Positions 18,122-27,504 of a stretch of DNA of 64,000 bases are shown piece after piece. Origin of the DNA: Bifidobacterium goeldii (GTDB lineage: Bacteria > Actinomycetota > Actinomycetes > Actinomycetales > Bifidobacteriaceae); NCBI RefSeq assembly GCF_003951095.1, contig NZ_QXGL01000001.1, positions 310,001-374,000 of the forward strand. Reading direction: 5' to 3'. The translations under genes were made by a program, and so were the position numbers. Position 1 is the stretch's first letter. The number at the start of each line of letters is the position of its first letter. Below the pieces are notes generated by a model. It saw only the letters and a program-made list of their open reading frames with translations, ran no database searches and had not been told where the DNA came from.

Positions 18122-19660
18122 TCAGCGCACGATAGTCATATCACGGTGAGCTTGTACGCGCTCTTGGCGTGGCATGAGCGATGTAGAGGCTAGCCATGCT
18201 ACGCCAGCAACTTTAGCTTTATCGAGAGCGTCTGATGACAGGCGAGCCCCCCACGCGGTCTCCTCGCCATCGTCGAGGGTAATGACTGCAATCGTGCCAT
18301 CAGCAATATCAGCAGCATTGAGCGAGGTAGCTTTACCGGTCTCGAGTTCGACGTCCTTAGATCCGAGTGCTTTGCCTTGGTCATCATACGCGTGCAACGT
18401 CACAGTAGAATCCTTGGCACTGCGACTGATTACGCTGATACGCGCCTTAGCTCCATCAGGAATAGCGATAGCAGTACTTGCTGCTGGCTGCGCTGGGTTA
18501 ATGAGCGCAAAATCTTCCTGACCATCCGCACCAGAGCGCACAACACGTACAGCAGCTGAGACATCACTCTCCGACTCGATCGACAGTCCTTGCGCGCCCT
18601 TGGGAGCTTTAGCCAAATCGATTACCGTCACTGTGCCAGCACGATACTCGTGCGTAGTATCCGCCGCATTCTTGGAATCAGCTGAATCTGCCCCAATCCA
18701 ATGAGTGCTCACCGTGCCAGCTGTTTTGGCATAGAGCATCAAGGTAACCGCATCGCCTTCGGCAAGCCCAGGGAATGTGGCATCGTTGGAAGCATCTGCA
18801 AGAGGCACCTCCCAGTCGGACCCTTTTGCAGTCAAACCATCCATGCGCACTGAACGCACAACAGCAGCAACCGGTGTCTCCTTACTGGTTACTGTCACAT
18901 ACAGTGCATCCTGGCCGCTTGCAGCAGCTGACAAATCTAATGTTGACTCACTGCCTGCACCTACAGTTAGCGTACTGCCAGTAGAGAACACGATCGGGCC
19001 GCGCGCTGTCGTACCCCAGGCCCGCACATCAACTGTCGTCGCCTTCGCAGAAGGATTAGCAACAATAAGCTGCTGCGTAGAACCCGTCTTCGTACTCGAA
19101 ATCATGAAAGAATGGCTCAACGCTGGCGCCTGGCAGGAGGCAGCGCTCAAACCGCGCAAATCGCCTTTAGACGCTGACGACAAAACAGCAGCAGTTTCGC
19201 CAGCTCCCTGCGCAGCTTCTAGTAGCTGCGTACTGAACAGTGTCGCGCCTGCATTCGTATCACCAGAGGCAACGAGCACGTTGGACGAATCCGTTGGGTC
19301 ACTATCCGCAAGCGTGGTTCGTTGCGACGACGTGTCAGCGAACGCACCAAAACGCGACTGGTACACGGCACCAAACGCCGCATACCGGGCGGCTGAAGCA
19401 ATATCACCCTCAGAAGGCTGATATTCACTATCGCCATAGGATGCAGCGTCAGGCAACGTCATACGAGCAGGACAGTATGCAGTAAGCTGCTGCTGGCTGA
19501 CGAGCTGAGAGGTGGATGAACCGTCAGTCGTAACGGTGTCAACCGGCTGTTCGGGAGCAACGAGACCGAGGTAGCCAAACGCGGCTACGACCATCGCCAT
19601 CGTGACGAATCCTGTGCCAATCTTCAGCGCTTTGCCGGCTCCGGATGCGCGTGCGCTCAT
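18122..19660 (-). CDS. DUF5719-type secreted/membrane-anchored protein
   Basis: About 512 residues. A basic N-terminus is followed by one membrane segment (residues about 15-38: IGTGFVTMAMVVAAFGYLGLVAP), and the rest is extracytoplasmic, rich in Ser, Thr and Ala, with repeated beta-sandwich-like sections. Its gene order, immediately downstream of a large membrane glycosyltransferase with ATGA overlap (its start codon overlaps the glycosyltransferase stop), is the known actinobacterial arrangement for DUF5719 proteins. A strong GAGGAGGATTC site fixes the start at 19660. Function is not known; involvement in cell-envelope polysaccharide export or attachment is an inference from the pairing. Confidence 0.78.
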   Translation of the reverse strand: MSARASGAGKALKIGTGFVTMAMVVAAFGYLGLVAPEQPVDTVTTDGSSTSQLVSQQQLTAYCPARMTLPDAASYGDSEYQPSEGDIASAARYAAFGAVYQSRFGAFADTSSQRTTLADSDPTDSSNVLVASGDTNAGATLFSTQLLEAAQGAGETAAVLSSASKGDLRGLSAASCQAPALSHSFMISSTKTGSTQQLIVANPSAKATTVDVRAWGTTARGPIVFSTGSTLTVGAGSESTLDLSAAASGQDALYVTVTSKETPVAAVVRSVRMDGLTAKGSDWEVPLADASNDATFPGLAEGDAVTLMLYAKTAGTVSTHWIGADSADSKNAADTTHEYRAGTVTVIDLAKAPKGAQGLSIESESDVSAAVRVVRSGADGQEDFALINPAQPAASTAIAIPDGAKARISVISRSAKDSTVTLHAYDDQGKALGSKDVELETGKATSLNAADIADGTIAVITLDDGEETAWGARLSSDALDKAKVAGVAWLASTSLMPRQERVQAHRDMTIVR

Positions 19661-22600
19661 GAATCCTCCTCGATGATGCGACGGCTGCGTGGAACCGCCA
19701 CGAGACAGTACAACGCCACGATGATGCCCATAGACCACAACCAAGCGTAACGCCAAGGATTGTGCTGCTGATGCTGCTGAACAGTGACATCAATATGCTG
19801 AGCATCCGCATCGGTAAGCGTAAGTCGATAATACGTTCCGGCACTGTTGCTTACTACGCTTTGCGTACCGTCAGAGGCCGTAATGTTCGACGCTAAGCGT
19901 TCAATAGCCTGCTGTGTGCCCTCATCAGTAGATGAGGCAACGTAAATACCACCGAAGCCCAGACTGCTAATGGCAGCAATCGCCTCAGAATCCGCATTAG
20001 CAAGCAGACGAGCACTCGCCGAGGCAATGCTTGCGTCGGTAGCGCTCACTCCTGTTGAAGCGATACGTGCCCGTTCAGCAGGAGAACTGTCAAGCAAGTC
20101 ACCGCGCGAAGTGCGCATCACCGTATATTGCACACTGGTTGGCGATTGCGCGCTCAATGCAAGAATTCGATGATTCGGGTTACGTTCGAGATAGTCAACA
20201 GCAACCATTGGCAGACCAGAGTATGACGTATGCGGCGAAGACGCGCGATCAGCTGACAGTGACCATGCTGAGCATGCTGCAGTGCCTGCCACTAGGACGA
20301 TCACCAACAATGTTCGACCGACATGTGCTGCGAATACGCGAACTGCAGCTAAACGCGCCGCAGCAGTTGCACCTTCGAGAGCAGCTGTGCCAGACGAACG
20401 ACGTAGTAGTCTAAAGCGGCGTACGGCGATACCGGAGACAAAACTTGCTCCCGACAGGCCGCCTAATAAGCACATGACAATGCCTGGCAAAGCAGAACCC
20501 GCTACTGCTCCATCACTGTCAACAGCAATGGTGACGCGAGCTGACACGCATGACAATAACGCGCCAGCAATCATTACTACCCACATCATGCGCGACGCGC
20601 GTAATGCGAATGGCAATAGCAACGCCACAATAGCTAGCACAAGCAGCACTGCGAATACAGTGAGCAACAGTATTGCCGGAAGATCCCCGGTTCTCAACCA
20701 TGTAAGCCAGTCTGCATGAACATCCACTCCGAGCGCTTGAGTAAAGAGATCAATAAACCCGCGAGCAGCAGGCGATCCATTCGCCGCATGGCTTGGCAGC
20801 ATAATGTCACCAAACAACTGGCGCCATGCGCCTTCAGACGCATGATGAATAGCGTTAACGATCGTCGGCGCAATACAGATTGCGGCAGGTAGAGGAATGA
20901 GTAGCAGCATTGCACGATGGCTACGCACTGCGATCAGGAAGAACAAGAATACGACAATCAGTGAAAGCATCAACTGCGGTTCAGCTGCAACAACGGGAAT
21001 AAAGCACAACGCAGCTAAGGCCGCTGCCTGTACCGAATGATGCGAACGATCTTGATCTTCCGTGTGGTACATGCCAACTGCGCGGAACACAAACGCGAAC
21101 GCGCCAGGCAGAAACACCATTACCGTGAGCATCGGCAAATTCGCTTGAGCAAACAGTCCTAACGCAGCTCCCATGGATACCCACAAGAGGCCGCAAGCAA
21201 CACGCACGAAATCTGAGCGGGTAAACACTCCAGCAAGAGCCCAGAATGATAAAGCTGCTAACGGCGCTGCAGCAAACACAATCAATGCCATCGCTGCTGA
21301 CACATGACCGAAGGTAAGTATGCTAGCGCCCATGAGCACCAACAGTCCAGGGGCTGGCGGTGCGGACACGCCACCACCGAACACCCATGACGTTGTTGCC
21401 GAGCGCACAAGCTCAGCAAAACTACCACCTGTAGGAAGCAGCACATCGGAGTACAGGTATCCCCCGCCAAAAACTTGACGTAATACCGTCCAATGCGTTG
21501 CTACCACCGCAGCCTCGCACAGTGCCGCCATCAACAATGCGAGCAGCCAGCGTTGAATGGCACGCCGGTGCAAATGCGCTTTCGCCAAAGGACTGAGCAG
21601 CACTACATGACGCTGATCGTTTAACGCTTGTACGCGATCATGCCATTGAGCAACCTGCTGGCGATTCGCAACAAGTGCGGAAAGACGACTAATACCAACA
21701 CGACTGCACCGTGTGAGCCGGCGACGTGCTGCAATTGCGCGAGGCAATGAGAACAAATCTCGCCATGGCAGGCACAATTCGCAGCATGCTTCAAACGGCC
21801 GCTTGGCAAACAATGCTGCCACAGCCCGGCCGAATGAAATGATCACGCTTGCAACCCATACCAGTGGCCACATCATCAGTCGCATGTCGGTATAGGCATA
21901 CCGTTGCCGAGCAACCATACGCATCATCGCATTATTAACGGTGCGGCCTTCTTCGAGAGCTGCACCACCTTTTGTACGCACACCCTCAAATCGTGCACGT
22001 CGGTGTGCGATACGAGCTTGCGGTACTACAACAACGCGTCCGCCGCTTACGCAGATGCGACGTCCAAGATCACGCGATTCTGCAAAGCTGGTGAACCAGG
22101 CATCGCCACCTTTGGTCGCATGCAATGTTTCAACTGGCATGAGTGCGCCGGCAAGAGAGACACAGAACACATCGCGACGAGTGTCATACTGCTCCTGATC
22201 AGGTTCTCCGTCAACAACGAGACTGCGAATGTCATGATGGTACGCGTACGAGCCCACATCATGCAGATTAAGACCTTGCCAATCAAGTTGTTTAGCACCC
22301 AGTAACGAGGCAGTTGGCGTGTTACGCCACGCTTCCAATAGGCGTTCAAGGCAATCGTCACAAGCGGGGCGTGAATCATCATGCAGCATCCAAATCGCTC
22401 GCGTCGTTGGCCCAATTTCAGCGTATTGCAACGCTTTCGATACAGCGTGGGAGAACGATCGCGCACCTTTGGCACGAACGAGACGCACGGCGACAGTTTG
22501 CGGTTCTGGCACAAACGTAGCCGGACCTGCAGGCGCAGTGATTACTTCGAACGTAGACTGCACTGGCTGCGCGATGCTACCGGTGCAATCAGCAACAACG

Positions 22601-22788
22601 ATGACGCCCGGCAGCACGGATTGTGACAATACTGCGCGCATGGTATCCGGGAAAAAACGCAAATCGTCTTCAACCGTTACGACAGCGGCGATTGTTGGAT
22701 CAACCTCCTGACGATGCGAATATGGTCGGCTCGCCAGCAAATCAGCTACAATCTGCTGCAGATCATCGGTAGTGCCTGTGGAAGTCAT
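19657..22788 (-). CDS. large multi-membrane family 2 glycosyltransferase
   Basis: A 1043-residue fusion of a cytoplasmic GT-A transferase with a long membrane part. The catalytic domain spans about 30-300: IAAVVTVEDD, the metal-binding WMLHDDSRPACDD, LGAKQLDWQG and the acceptor motif region SRDLGRRICVSGG. About a dozen hydrophobic segments follow (near 300 and from 410 to 830), then an external domain and a last helix near 1020. This resembles the bifidobacterial/actinobacterial membrane glycosyltransferases thought to add sugars to cell-wall polysaccharide. GGAGACC precedes the ATG. It is coupled to the DUF5719 gene by a 4-bp overlap. The donor and acceptor are not known. Confidence 0.85.
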   Translation of the reverse strand: MTSTGTTDDLQQIVADLLASRPYSHRQEVDPTIAAVVTVEDDLRFFPDTMRAVLSQSVLPGVIVVADCTGSIAQPVQSTFEVITAPAGPATFVPEPQTVAVRLVRAKGARSFSHAVSKALQYAEIGPTTRAIWMLHDDSRPACDDCLERLLEAWRNTPTASLLGAKQLDWQGLNLHDVGSYAYHHDIRSLVVDGEPDQEQYDTRRDVFCVSLAGALMPVETLHATKGGDAWFTSFAESRDLGRRICVSGGRVVVVPQARIAHRRARFEGVRTKGGAALEEGRTVNNAMMRMVARQRYAYTDMRLMMWPLVWVASVIISFGRAVAALFAKRPFEACCELCLPWRDLFSLPRAIAARRRLTRCSRVGISRLSALVANRQQVAQWHDRVQALNDQRHVVLLSPLAKAHLHRRAIQRWLLALLMAALCEAAVVATHWTVLRQVFGGGYLYSDVLLPTGGSFAELVRSATTSWVFGGGVSAPPAPGLLVLMGASILTFGHVSAAMALIVFAAAPLAALSFWALAGVFTRSDFVRVACGLLWVSMGAALGLFAQANLPMLTVMVFLPGAFAFVFRAVGMYHTEDQDRSHHSVQAAALAALCFIPVVAAEPQLMLSLIVVFLFFLIAVRSHRAMLLLIPLPAAICIAPTIVNAIHHASEGAWRQLFGDIMLPSHAANGSPAARGFIDLFTQALGVDVHADWLTWLRTGDLPAILLLTVFAVLLVLAIVALLLPFALRASRMMWVVMIAGALLSCVSARVTIAVDSDGAVAGSALPGIVMCLLGGLSGASFVSGIAVRRFRLLRRSSGTAALEGATAAARLAAVRVFAAHVGRTLLVIVLVAGTAACSAWSLSADRASSPHTSYSGLPMVAVDYLERNPNHRILALSAQSPTSVQYTVMRTSRGDLLDSSPAERARIASTGVSATDASIASASARLLANADSEAIAAISSLGFGGIYVASSTDEGTQQAIERLASNITASDGTQSVVSNSAGTYYRLTLTDADAQHIDVTVQQHQQHNPWRYAWLWSMGIIVALYCLVAVPRSRRIIEEDS

Positions 22789-22821
22789 GGTCTCCAGTCT
22801 ATGCGCGAGACACCCCAGGCG

Positions 22822-23124
22822 TCACGCCCGTTCCTTATGTTCCTTTTTGTAACGGCGGCGTTCGCGTTCGCTCAGACCGCCCCAAATACCAAACCGTTCA
22901 TCATGCTCAATAGCCCACTGAAGGCACTGCTGACGAACTTCACATTGCGCGCATACACGTTTAGCGTCGCGCGTTGATCCACCTTTTTCTGGGAAGAAAG
23001 CCTCAGGATCTGTTTGTGAGCATAATGCTTTGTGTTGCCATGACAGATCCTCATCCGGTCGAAAGAGCCCCCACAACAGCCCATTCAACGGCTCATCGGC
23101 GGAATCGTCGACAACCCCCCACAT
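22822..23124 (-). CDS. WhiB-family iron-sulfur transcription factor (WhiB2/WhmD-like)
   Basis: A small regulator with a [4Fe-4S] cluster bound by Cys35, Cys58, Cys61 and Cys67, the G[IV]WGG beta-turn (GIWGG at 79-83) and a basic C-terminus (RERRRYKKEHKERA) for DNA contact. WhiB proteins bind the sigma factor and act at promoters of division and stress genes in actinobacteria. The long acidic N-terminus before the first Cys is like WhiB2/WhmD. I chose the ATG at 23124 because GGGAGGG lies 7 nt upstream; an ATG at 23163 is also open. It lies upstream of the glycosyltransferase gene, 33 bp away, and is divergent from the LCP gene. Confidence 0.93.
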   Translation of the reverse strand: MWGVVDDSADEPLNGLLWGLFRPDEDLSWQHKALCSQTDPEAFFPEKGGSTRDAKRVCAQCEVRQQCLQWAIEHDERFGIWGGLSERERRRYKKEHKERA

Positions 23125-23183
23125 GTGTCGTCCCTCCCTGCCGCTGTTCGTGTGCTGATTCATCGTCTAAATTACACACATGT

Positions 23184-23203
23184 GACTTGAGTTTTGTCAA
23201 GTC
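23184..23203. promoter_or_regulatory. 7-bp-arm palindrome between whiB and the LCP gene
   Basis: GACTTGA GTTTTG TCAAGTC is a perfect dyad of 7-bp arms in the 262-bp divergent gap. It may be a regulator site for either gene. The motif was not matched to a known regulator. No other clear element was seen in the gap. Confidence 0.3.
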
Positions 23204-23386
23204 TTATGCCGTGTCAATCCACAAGCTGTACTGCAGAGTGTGCTATACGTCGTGCTTCGTTGTTGGATACGTGCCGCACATCGTCTTCACTTATGTGCCG
23301 TTCCTGCACAGGATTGCAAGGCGTGGCCGTTCCCTGCACGCACAGCGTGTAAAAGAGACTGAGAAACAAGTCGTCATGGAGGGTGT

Positions 23387-24799
23387 ATGAGCGAAGGCAA
23401 CAGTGGAGCCAGTCCACAGGGGATTCCTCCTAGCTTCATCCCCTCTGGCAACCGACGCCGCCGCACGACGTCTCCTGTAGCGCGCACGGCTGCAGCTGCG
23501 CAAGCGACGACCAGCTCCGAGCAGGCCGCGCCGCCGAGCTTCTCCCCTGCGTCCACACGCCGTGCAGCAGGATCCGCAGGTACGCCTGCTGCTCCTGCAA
23601 CGGGTGCTGAATCGATTCCGTCGTTTACTCCTGGCCAAGGGTCGCCGTCACCAGTAGCACCGCGTCGCACTGCCGGCTCTACGCAGCACGCATCATCTGC
23701 ATCCAGTCGCAGCACCGCATCCAGTCATGGCTCAATGCGCGTACCCGCCGCGAGCTCCAATGCGCCCGCAAATCCTGCGCGTACTCCCATGTTGAGCGGC
23801 CGCTCTGCCTACGCAGCTTCTGAGCCAGGTGGCGCACGCCCATCTGGGCAAGCTACAGTTAAACGTCATCATCCAGGCAAAATTATTGCTGCCATTTTCG
23901 CCGCACTTCTTGTTGTAGCGCTCTTGGCATCATTCACCGTATGGAACTGGGTGGATGGGCAGCTCAATAAAGAATCATGGCTGTCCAGCAAAGCCAGCGA
24001 TGCTGGCACAAGCTGGCTGCTGCTTGGCTCTGATCAGCGTGATGGCGAAGAAGCAAAGTCCATTACTGGTTTTCGTACTGACACTATTTTGGTGCTTACT
24101 AAGCCGAATTCGGGCGCTAGTTCTCTGATCTCTATTCCGCGTGACTCGTTGGTGCAGGTGAATGGCACGTATATGAAGATCAATGCTGTTGCACAGGCAG
24201 CTGGCCGAACTGCATTGGTTGAACAGGTTGAAGCTATTACTGGTCAGAAGATTGACCACGTGGCACAGATTCGTTTTAACGGCTTAAAGGATGTTGTTGA
24301 TGCACTTGGCGGCGTTGAACTGTGCTATGACTCGACGGTTAATGATGTGCTCTCTGGCTTGAACTGGCAGGCCGGTTGCCATGTTGCAGATGGCACTACT
24401 GCACTAGCGTTCTCGCGTATGCGTTATTCAGATCCGAAGGGTGATTTTGGTCGCGCTGAACGTCAACGTCAAGTCATTGGCGCGATCGCTAAGAAAGCAA
24501 CGAGCAGCTCATCCCTGACCAATCCTGCACTGCTTACGAAGGTCGCAAAAGCTGGTCTGCAGGCGGTTACTGTCGATGAGAAGACTAATCCATACACGTT
24601 GTTGCAGATGATGCTCACATTCCGCGCAGCATCTTCTGATAAGGGCGTGACTGGCAGCGTGTATTGGACTGATCCGAACTACATGCTGGCTGGTGTTGGT
24701 TCGTCAGTATTGCTTGATGATGCGAAGAATCTTGAACTCTTTAGCCAGCTATCTGCTGGTAGTCATGCAGCTGGAACCGTTGGCACACTTGCTGGATGA
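23387..24799 (+). CDS. LytR-CpsA-Psr (LCP) family cell-wall glycopolymer ligase
   Basis: LCP enzymes attach teichoic-acid-like or polysaccharide chains to peptidoglycan outside the membrane. The first 160 residues are a cytoplasmic, Ala/Ser/Pro/Thr-rich and Arg-containing low-complexity segment, unusually long. A membrane helix follows (about 165-185: IIAAIFAALLVVALLASFTVW). The LCP domain has SWLLLGSDQRDGEEAKSITGFRTDTILVLT with the key Asp and Arg residues, SLISIPRDSLVQV, MKINAVAQAAG, and AFSRMRYSDPKGDFGRAERQRQVI. All pyrophosphate-binding arginines are in place. Length 470. It is close to the DUF5719/glycosyltransferase pair, in line with a shared role in wall glycopolymers. Confidence 0.92.
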   Translation: MSEGNSGASPQGIPPSFIPSGNRRRRTTSPVARTAAAAQATTSSEQAAPPSFSPASTRRAAGSAGTPAAPATGAESIPSFTPGQGSPSPVAPRRTAGSTQHASSASSRSTASSHGSMRVPAASSNAPANPARTPMLSGRSAYAASEPGGARPSGQATVKRHHPGKIIAAIFAALLVVALLASFTVWNWVDGQLNKESWLSSKASDAGTSWLLLGSDQRDGEEAKSITGFRTDTILVLTKPNSGASSLISIPRDSLVQVNGTYMKINAVAQAAGRTALVEQVEAITGQKIDHVAQIRFNGLKDVVDALGGVELCYDSTVNDVLSGLNWQAGCHVADGTTALAFSRMRYSDPKGDFGRAERQRQVIGAIAKKATSSSSLTNPALLTKVAKAGLQAVTVDEKTNPYTLLQMMLTFRAASSDKGVTGSVYWTDPNYMLAGVGSSVLLDDAKNLELFSQLSAGSHAAGTVGTLAG

Positions 24800-24898
24800 T
24801 CGTGCGCGACACGCCGAATTGTGGATAACCCCTAAGCCTTCGACCACATAACCCGGTGTGACTTGTCAGCATATACGCTTGCACCTCACACTAGGTGA

Positions 24899-26929
24899 AT
24901 GGTCAATAGTCACGATCGAAAGCGCGGCGGGCGCCATGCGCGCAACAATCACGCGCGCTCTCATCGCGGCAAGCAAGCACCAGCCGATAGCAGGCCACGC
25001 GCTACTAGCACTCCGGCGTCTCAACGATCAGCATTGTCATGGATCGCGTTGCTTGCCCCTATGGCAGCACAATCCGTCATGCTGATTGCCATGATGGTTG
25101 AACACCGTTGGCTATTTGCCATGATGGTGTTTCCAGGGCTTATTGGTGCGCTTGCCTCGGTATTGCTCACACTGTCGCAAACAGCGCAAGCAAACCCCGC
25201 TACAACATCCAATAATGCTCACTGTGAGCACGAAGCATCCAGTGAGCATTCCTCTTCAGATTTCGCGCTGATGCAATGCCCTGCATTGGAAACCCTCATA
25301 GGGTTAGACGCAGACTGTGTTATGTGGCGAACTATTGTCCGGCAATGGTTAGAGCCTCCCTCCCTTGATGCGCTTGTAGGCGTGGGAACTGATGGCGATT
25401 TTCATATTGATTTAGCACAGCAAGGGCCGCATGCGTTACTCGCTGGCACTACCGGTTCAGGTAAATCAGTGCTCTTACAGAGTTGGTGTTTAGCAATGGC
25501 ATGCCGCAATGGGCCTGATGTACTGCATTTTGTGTTCCTTGATTTTAAAGGTGGCTCAGCGTTCAGCGCACTCGAGCAGCTTCCTCATGCTGTAGGTAGT
25601 GTATGTGATCTCAATCTCAAGCATGCTGTGCGCGCGTTGAAAGCATTAGAAGCAGAGCTCACTCGCCGTGAGCGCATGGTAGCCTGCGAACGCGTCGGGT
25701 CTGTTTCAGAGCTGCGTAATCCGCCAGCACGGCTCATTATTGTCATTGATGAGTTTCACGCGCTGAAAAACCAATTGCCCGACTATGTGGATCGTCTTGT
25801 TCATATTGCCGCATTAGGACGATCATTAGGCATGCATGTTATCGCGTGCACGCAAAATCCTTTAGGTCAGGTCAGTGCCGATATGAAAGCGAATATGGCG
25901 TTAAATATTTGCCTTCGAGTACGCGATCCTTTGCAATCAGTAGAGCTCTTAGGTGATGGTCGTGCTGCTTCAATCAGCCCTTCCCTACCCGGATGCGCGT
26001 GGCGTAATGACGGTGAATCTGTGGCACCATTGCGTTGTGCCGCGCCGCGTAGTATTAGCACGATTACTGGAGCTATTGAACTCGCACGCTCGTTCCATGG
26101 CATTACAGCAGCGCAACCATTATTCACGGCTCCTTTGCCAACTACCGTTCATGAAGCTTCGCTCCACGCGCAAGCACCAATTCCAGTCCCCCGGCAAACG
26201 CACAGCACCACATCAAGCAACAGTTGCAACAATCACAAACTTGGCATTAGGCGTATCCCGTTTGCACTTGCCGATGATGGCGCACAGTTAACGACCGCGA
26301 CGCTGCCGATAGGCGAAGGCAATATTGGCGTTATCGGCCCACATGGGCGCGGAAAAACCACGCTACTTGCACTACTCGCGGCTGGGGCTGCGCGCGTAAC
26401 TGGCATACATGTGCGCATCAGCGAACGCGTAGGACGTGAATATCACTCACGTCGCGTATCGGCCGCACCTAGCAATATCGCCGCTTCGCCGTCGCAACAG
26501 TGCCATATGTTGTGGATTGTAGACGATGCTGATGCGTTATTCGACCCGTTTAGCAATGATCCGTTGCGCACAGCGCTGCTTGAAGCTATTGCAGATCGCA
26601 ATGTAACCGTTGTGTTTGCTGTCGAGTCCAGTAAACACATTCGTGTGCCTGAACACTGTCGTACTCGAATTGTGTTTCCTTCTGGAGAACGCTCGGTTGA
26701 TCTTATGGATGGTATTCCTGCCACTGTGTTGGCTGAATTCGACCAACATGACCTGACGACTGCTGGCCGAGCAGCGTTGGTGAGTGTAGGACACGCTGAA
26801 CCAATCCAAATCGCCCTTCCTACACACCCTGGATTTGCGGATGGTGAACCTGAAGATCCATGTGCCGTATCGACTCATCAACCCGCTTGCTCTATGCTGG
26901 ACGCCACGCCGAGCGCCACGCCGCTGTGA
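24899..26929 (+). CDS. FtsK/EccC-like double ATPase-domain membrane protein
   Basis: A 676-residue protein with a basic N-terminus, one or two membrane segments (about 46-95) and two P-loop domains. Domain 1: Walker A GTTGSGKS at 183-190, VFLDFKGGSAF and Walker B LIIVIDEFHAL near 280, with ATQN-like IACTQNP sensor. Domain 2: Walker A GPHGRGKT near 480 and WIVDDADAL near 540. This is the layout of FtsK/SpoIIIE-type proteins of type VII secretion (EccC) rather than of the chromosome translocase FtsK: there is no gamma domain. No WXG100 gene is visible nearby, so the transported molecule, if any, is unknown. The ATG at 24899 follows AGGTGA. It lies between the LCP and whiB genes. Confidence 0.8.
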   Translation: MVNSHDRKRGGRHARNNHARSHRGKQAPADSRPRATSTPASQRSALSWIALLAPMAAQSVMLIAMMVEHRWLFAMMVFPGLIGALASVLLTLSQTAQANPATTSNNAHCEHEASSEHSSSDFALMQCPALETLIGLDADCVMWRTIVRQWLEPPSLDALVGVGTDGDFHIDLAQQGPHALLAGTTGSGKSVLLQSWCLAMACRNGPDVLHFVFLDFKGGSAFSALEQLPHAVGSVCDLNLKHAVRALKALEAELTRRERMVACERVGSVSELRNPPARLIIVIDEFHALKNQLPDYVDRLVHIAALGRSLGMHVIACTQNPLGQVSADMKANMALNICLRVRDPLQSVELLGDGRAASISPSLPGCAWRNDGESVAPLRCAAPRSISTITGAIELARSFHGITAAQPLFTAPLPTTVHEASLHAQAPIPVPRQTHSTTSSNSCNNHKLGIRRIPFALADDGAQLTTATLPIGEGNIGVIGPHGRGKTTLLALLAAGAARVTGIHVRISERVGREYHSRRVSAAPSNIAASPSQQCHMLWIVDDADALFDPFSNDPLRTALLEAIADRNVTVVFAVESSKHIRVPEHCRTRIVFPSGERSVDLMDGIPATVLAEFDQHDLTTAGRAALVSVGHAEPIQIALPTHPGFADGEPEDPCAVSTHQPACSMLDATPSATPL

Positions 26930-27045
26930 ATTTATTCACCTCCCTTCGGCGAAAACTCTTGAAAAAACGTCTGGTTCGTGATTACCTTGTATATGGTTCG
27001 AGAACTCGTCGTCCACCGGGCGATGGGAGGAAGGCAGAAATACAC

Positions 27046-27324
27046 ATGAGCAGTGCTTTTGATTGGCGCGCCAAGGCGGCTTGCCGCGACAAGGATCCGG
27101 AGCTGTTTTTCCCCGTGGGCAATACCGGTGCGGCATATCAGCAGATTGAAGAAGCTAAGGCCGTGTGCCGTACCTGCAAAGTTATTGATGCGTGCTTGAA
27201 GTGCGCACTTGACACGAATCAGGATTACGGCGTATGGGGCGGTTTGAGCGAGGACGAGCGTCGCGCATTGAAGCGTCGCGCGATGCGTGCCCGTCGCTCG
27301 CAGGCTATGCAGATGCAGGTCTGA
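27046..27324 (+). CDS. WhiB-family iron-sulfur transcription factor (WhiB1-like)
   Basis: A 92-residue regulator with Cys13, Cys41, Cys44 and Cys50 as cluster ligands, an extra Cys53, the GVWGG turn at 62-66 and a basic tail (ALKRRAMRARRSQ). The short N-terminus and DWRAKAACRDKDPELFFPVG are typical of WhiB1, the essential member in mycobacteria that responds to nitric oxide. The ATG at 27046 has GGGAGGAAGG upstream at a long spacing. A 116-bp gap separates it from the FtsK/EccC-like gene, and a strong terminator follows. Confidence 0.93.
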   Translation: MSSAFDWRAKAACRDKDPELFFPVGNTGAAYQQIEEAKAVCRTCKVIDACLKCALDTNQDYGVWGGLSEDERRALKRRAMRARRSQAMQMQV

Positions 27325-27387
27325 TAGAGCTTCAACCCATTGTTGGCATATCCGCTTGTAGCGAAATACCATCAGTGACTTTTTGTC

Positions 27388-27430
27388 AAGAAGGGAGCGT
27401 TTCCTCCATGGAAACGCTCCCTTCTTTCTT
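27388..27430. terminator. terminator between whiB and the PdtaS-like kinase gene
   Basis: A perfect 17-bp stem (AAGAAGGGAGCGTTTCC and its complement) with a 5-nt loop, followed by TCTTGTTATTT on the plus strand, ends the whiB transcript and can serve the convergent kinase gene. Confidence 0.93.
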
Positions 27431-27504
27431 GTTATTTCACGGTTTTACCCAACGTGTTCTCACCGCGCTGCATACTTGTCATCAGCAGTGCGGCAAGAGA
27501 AACG

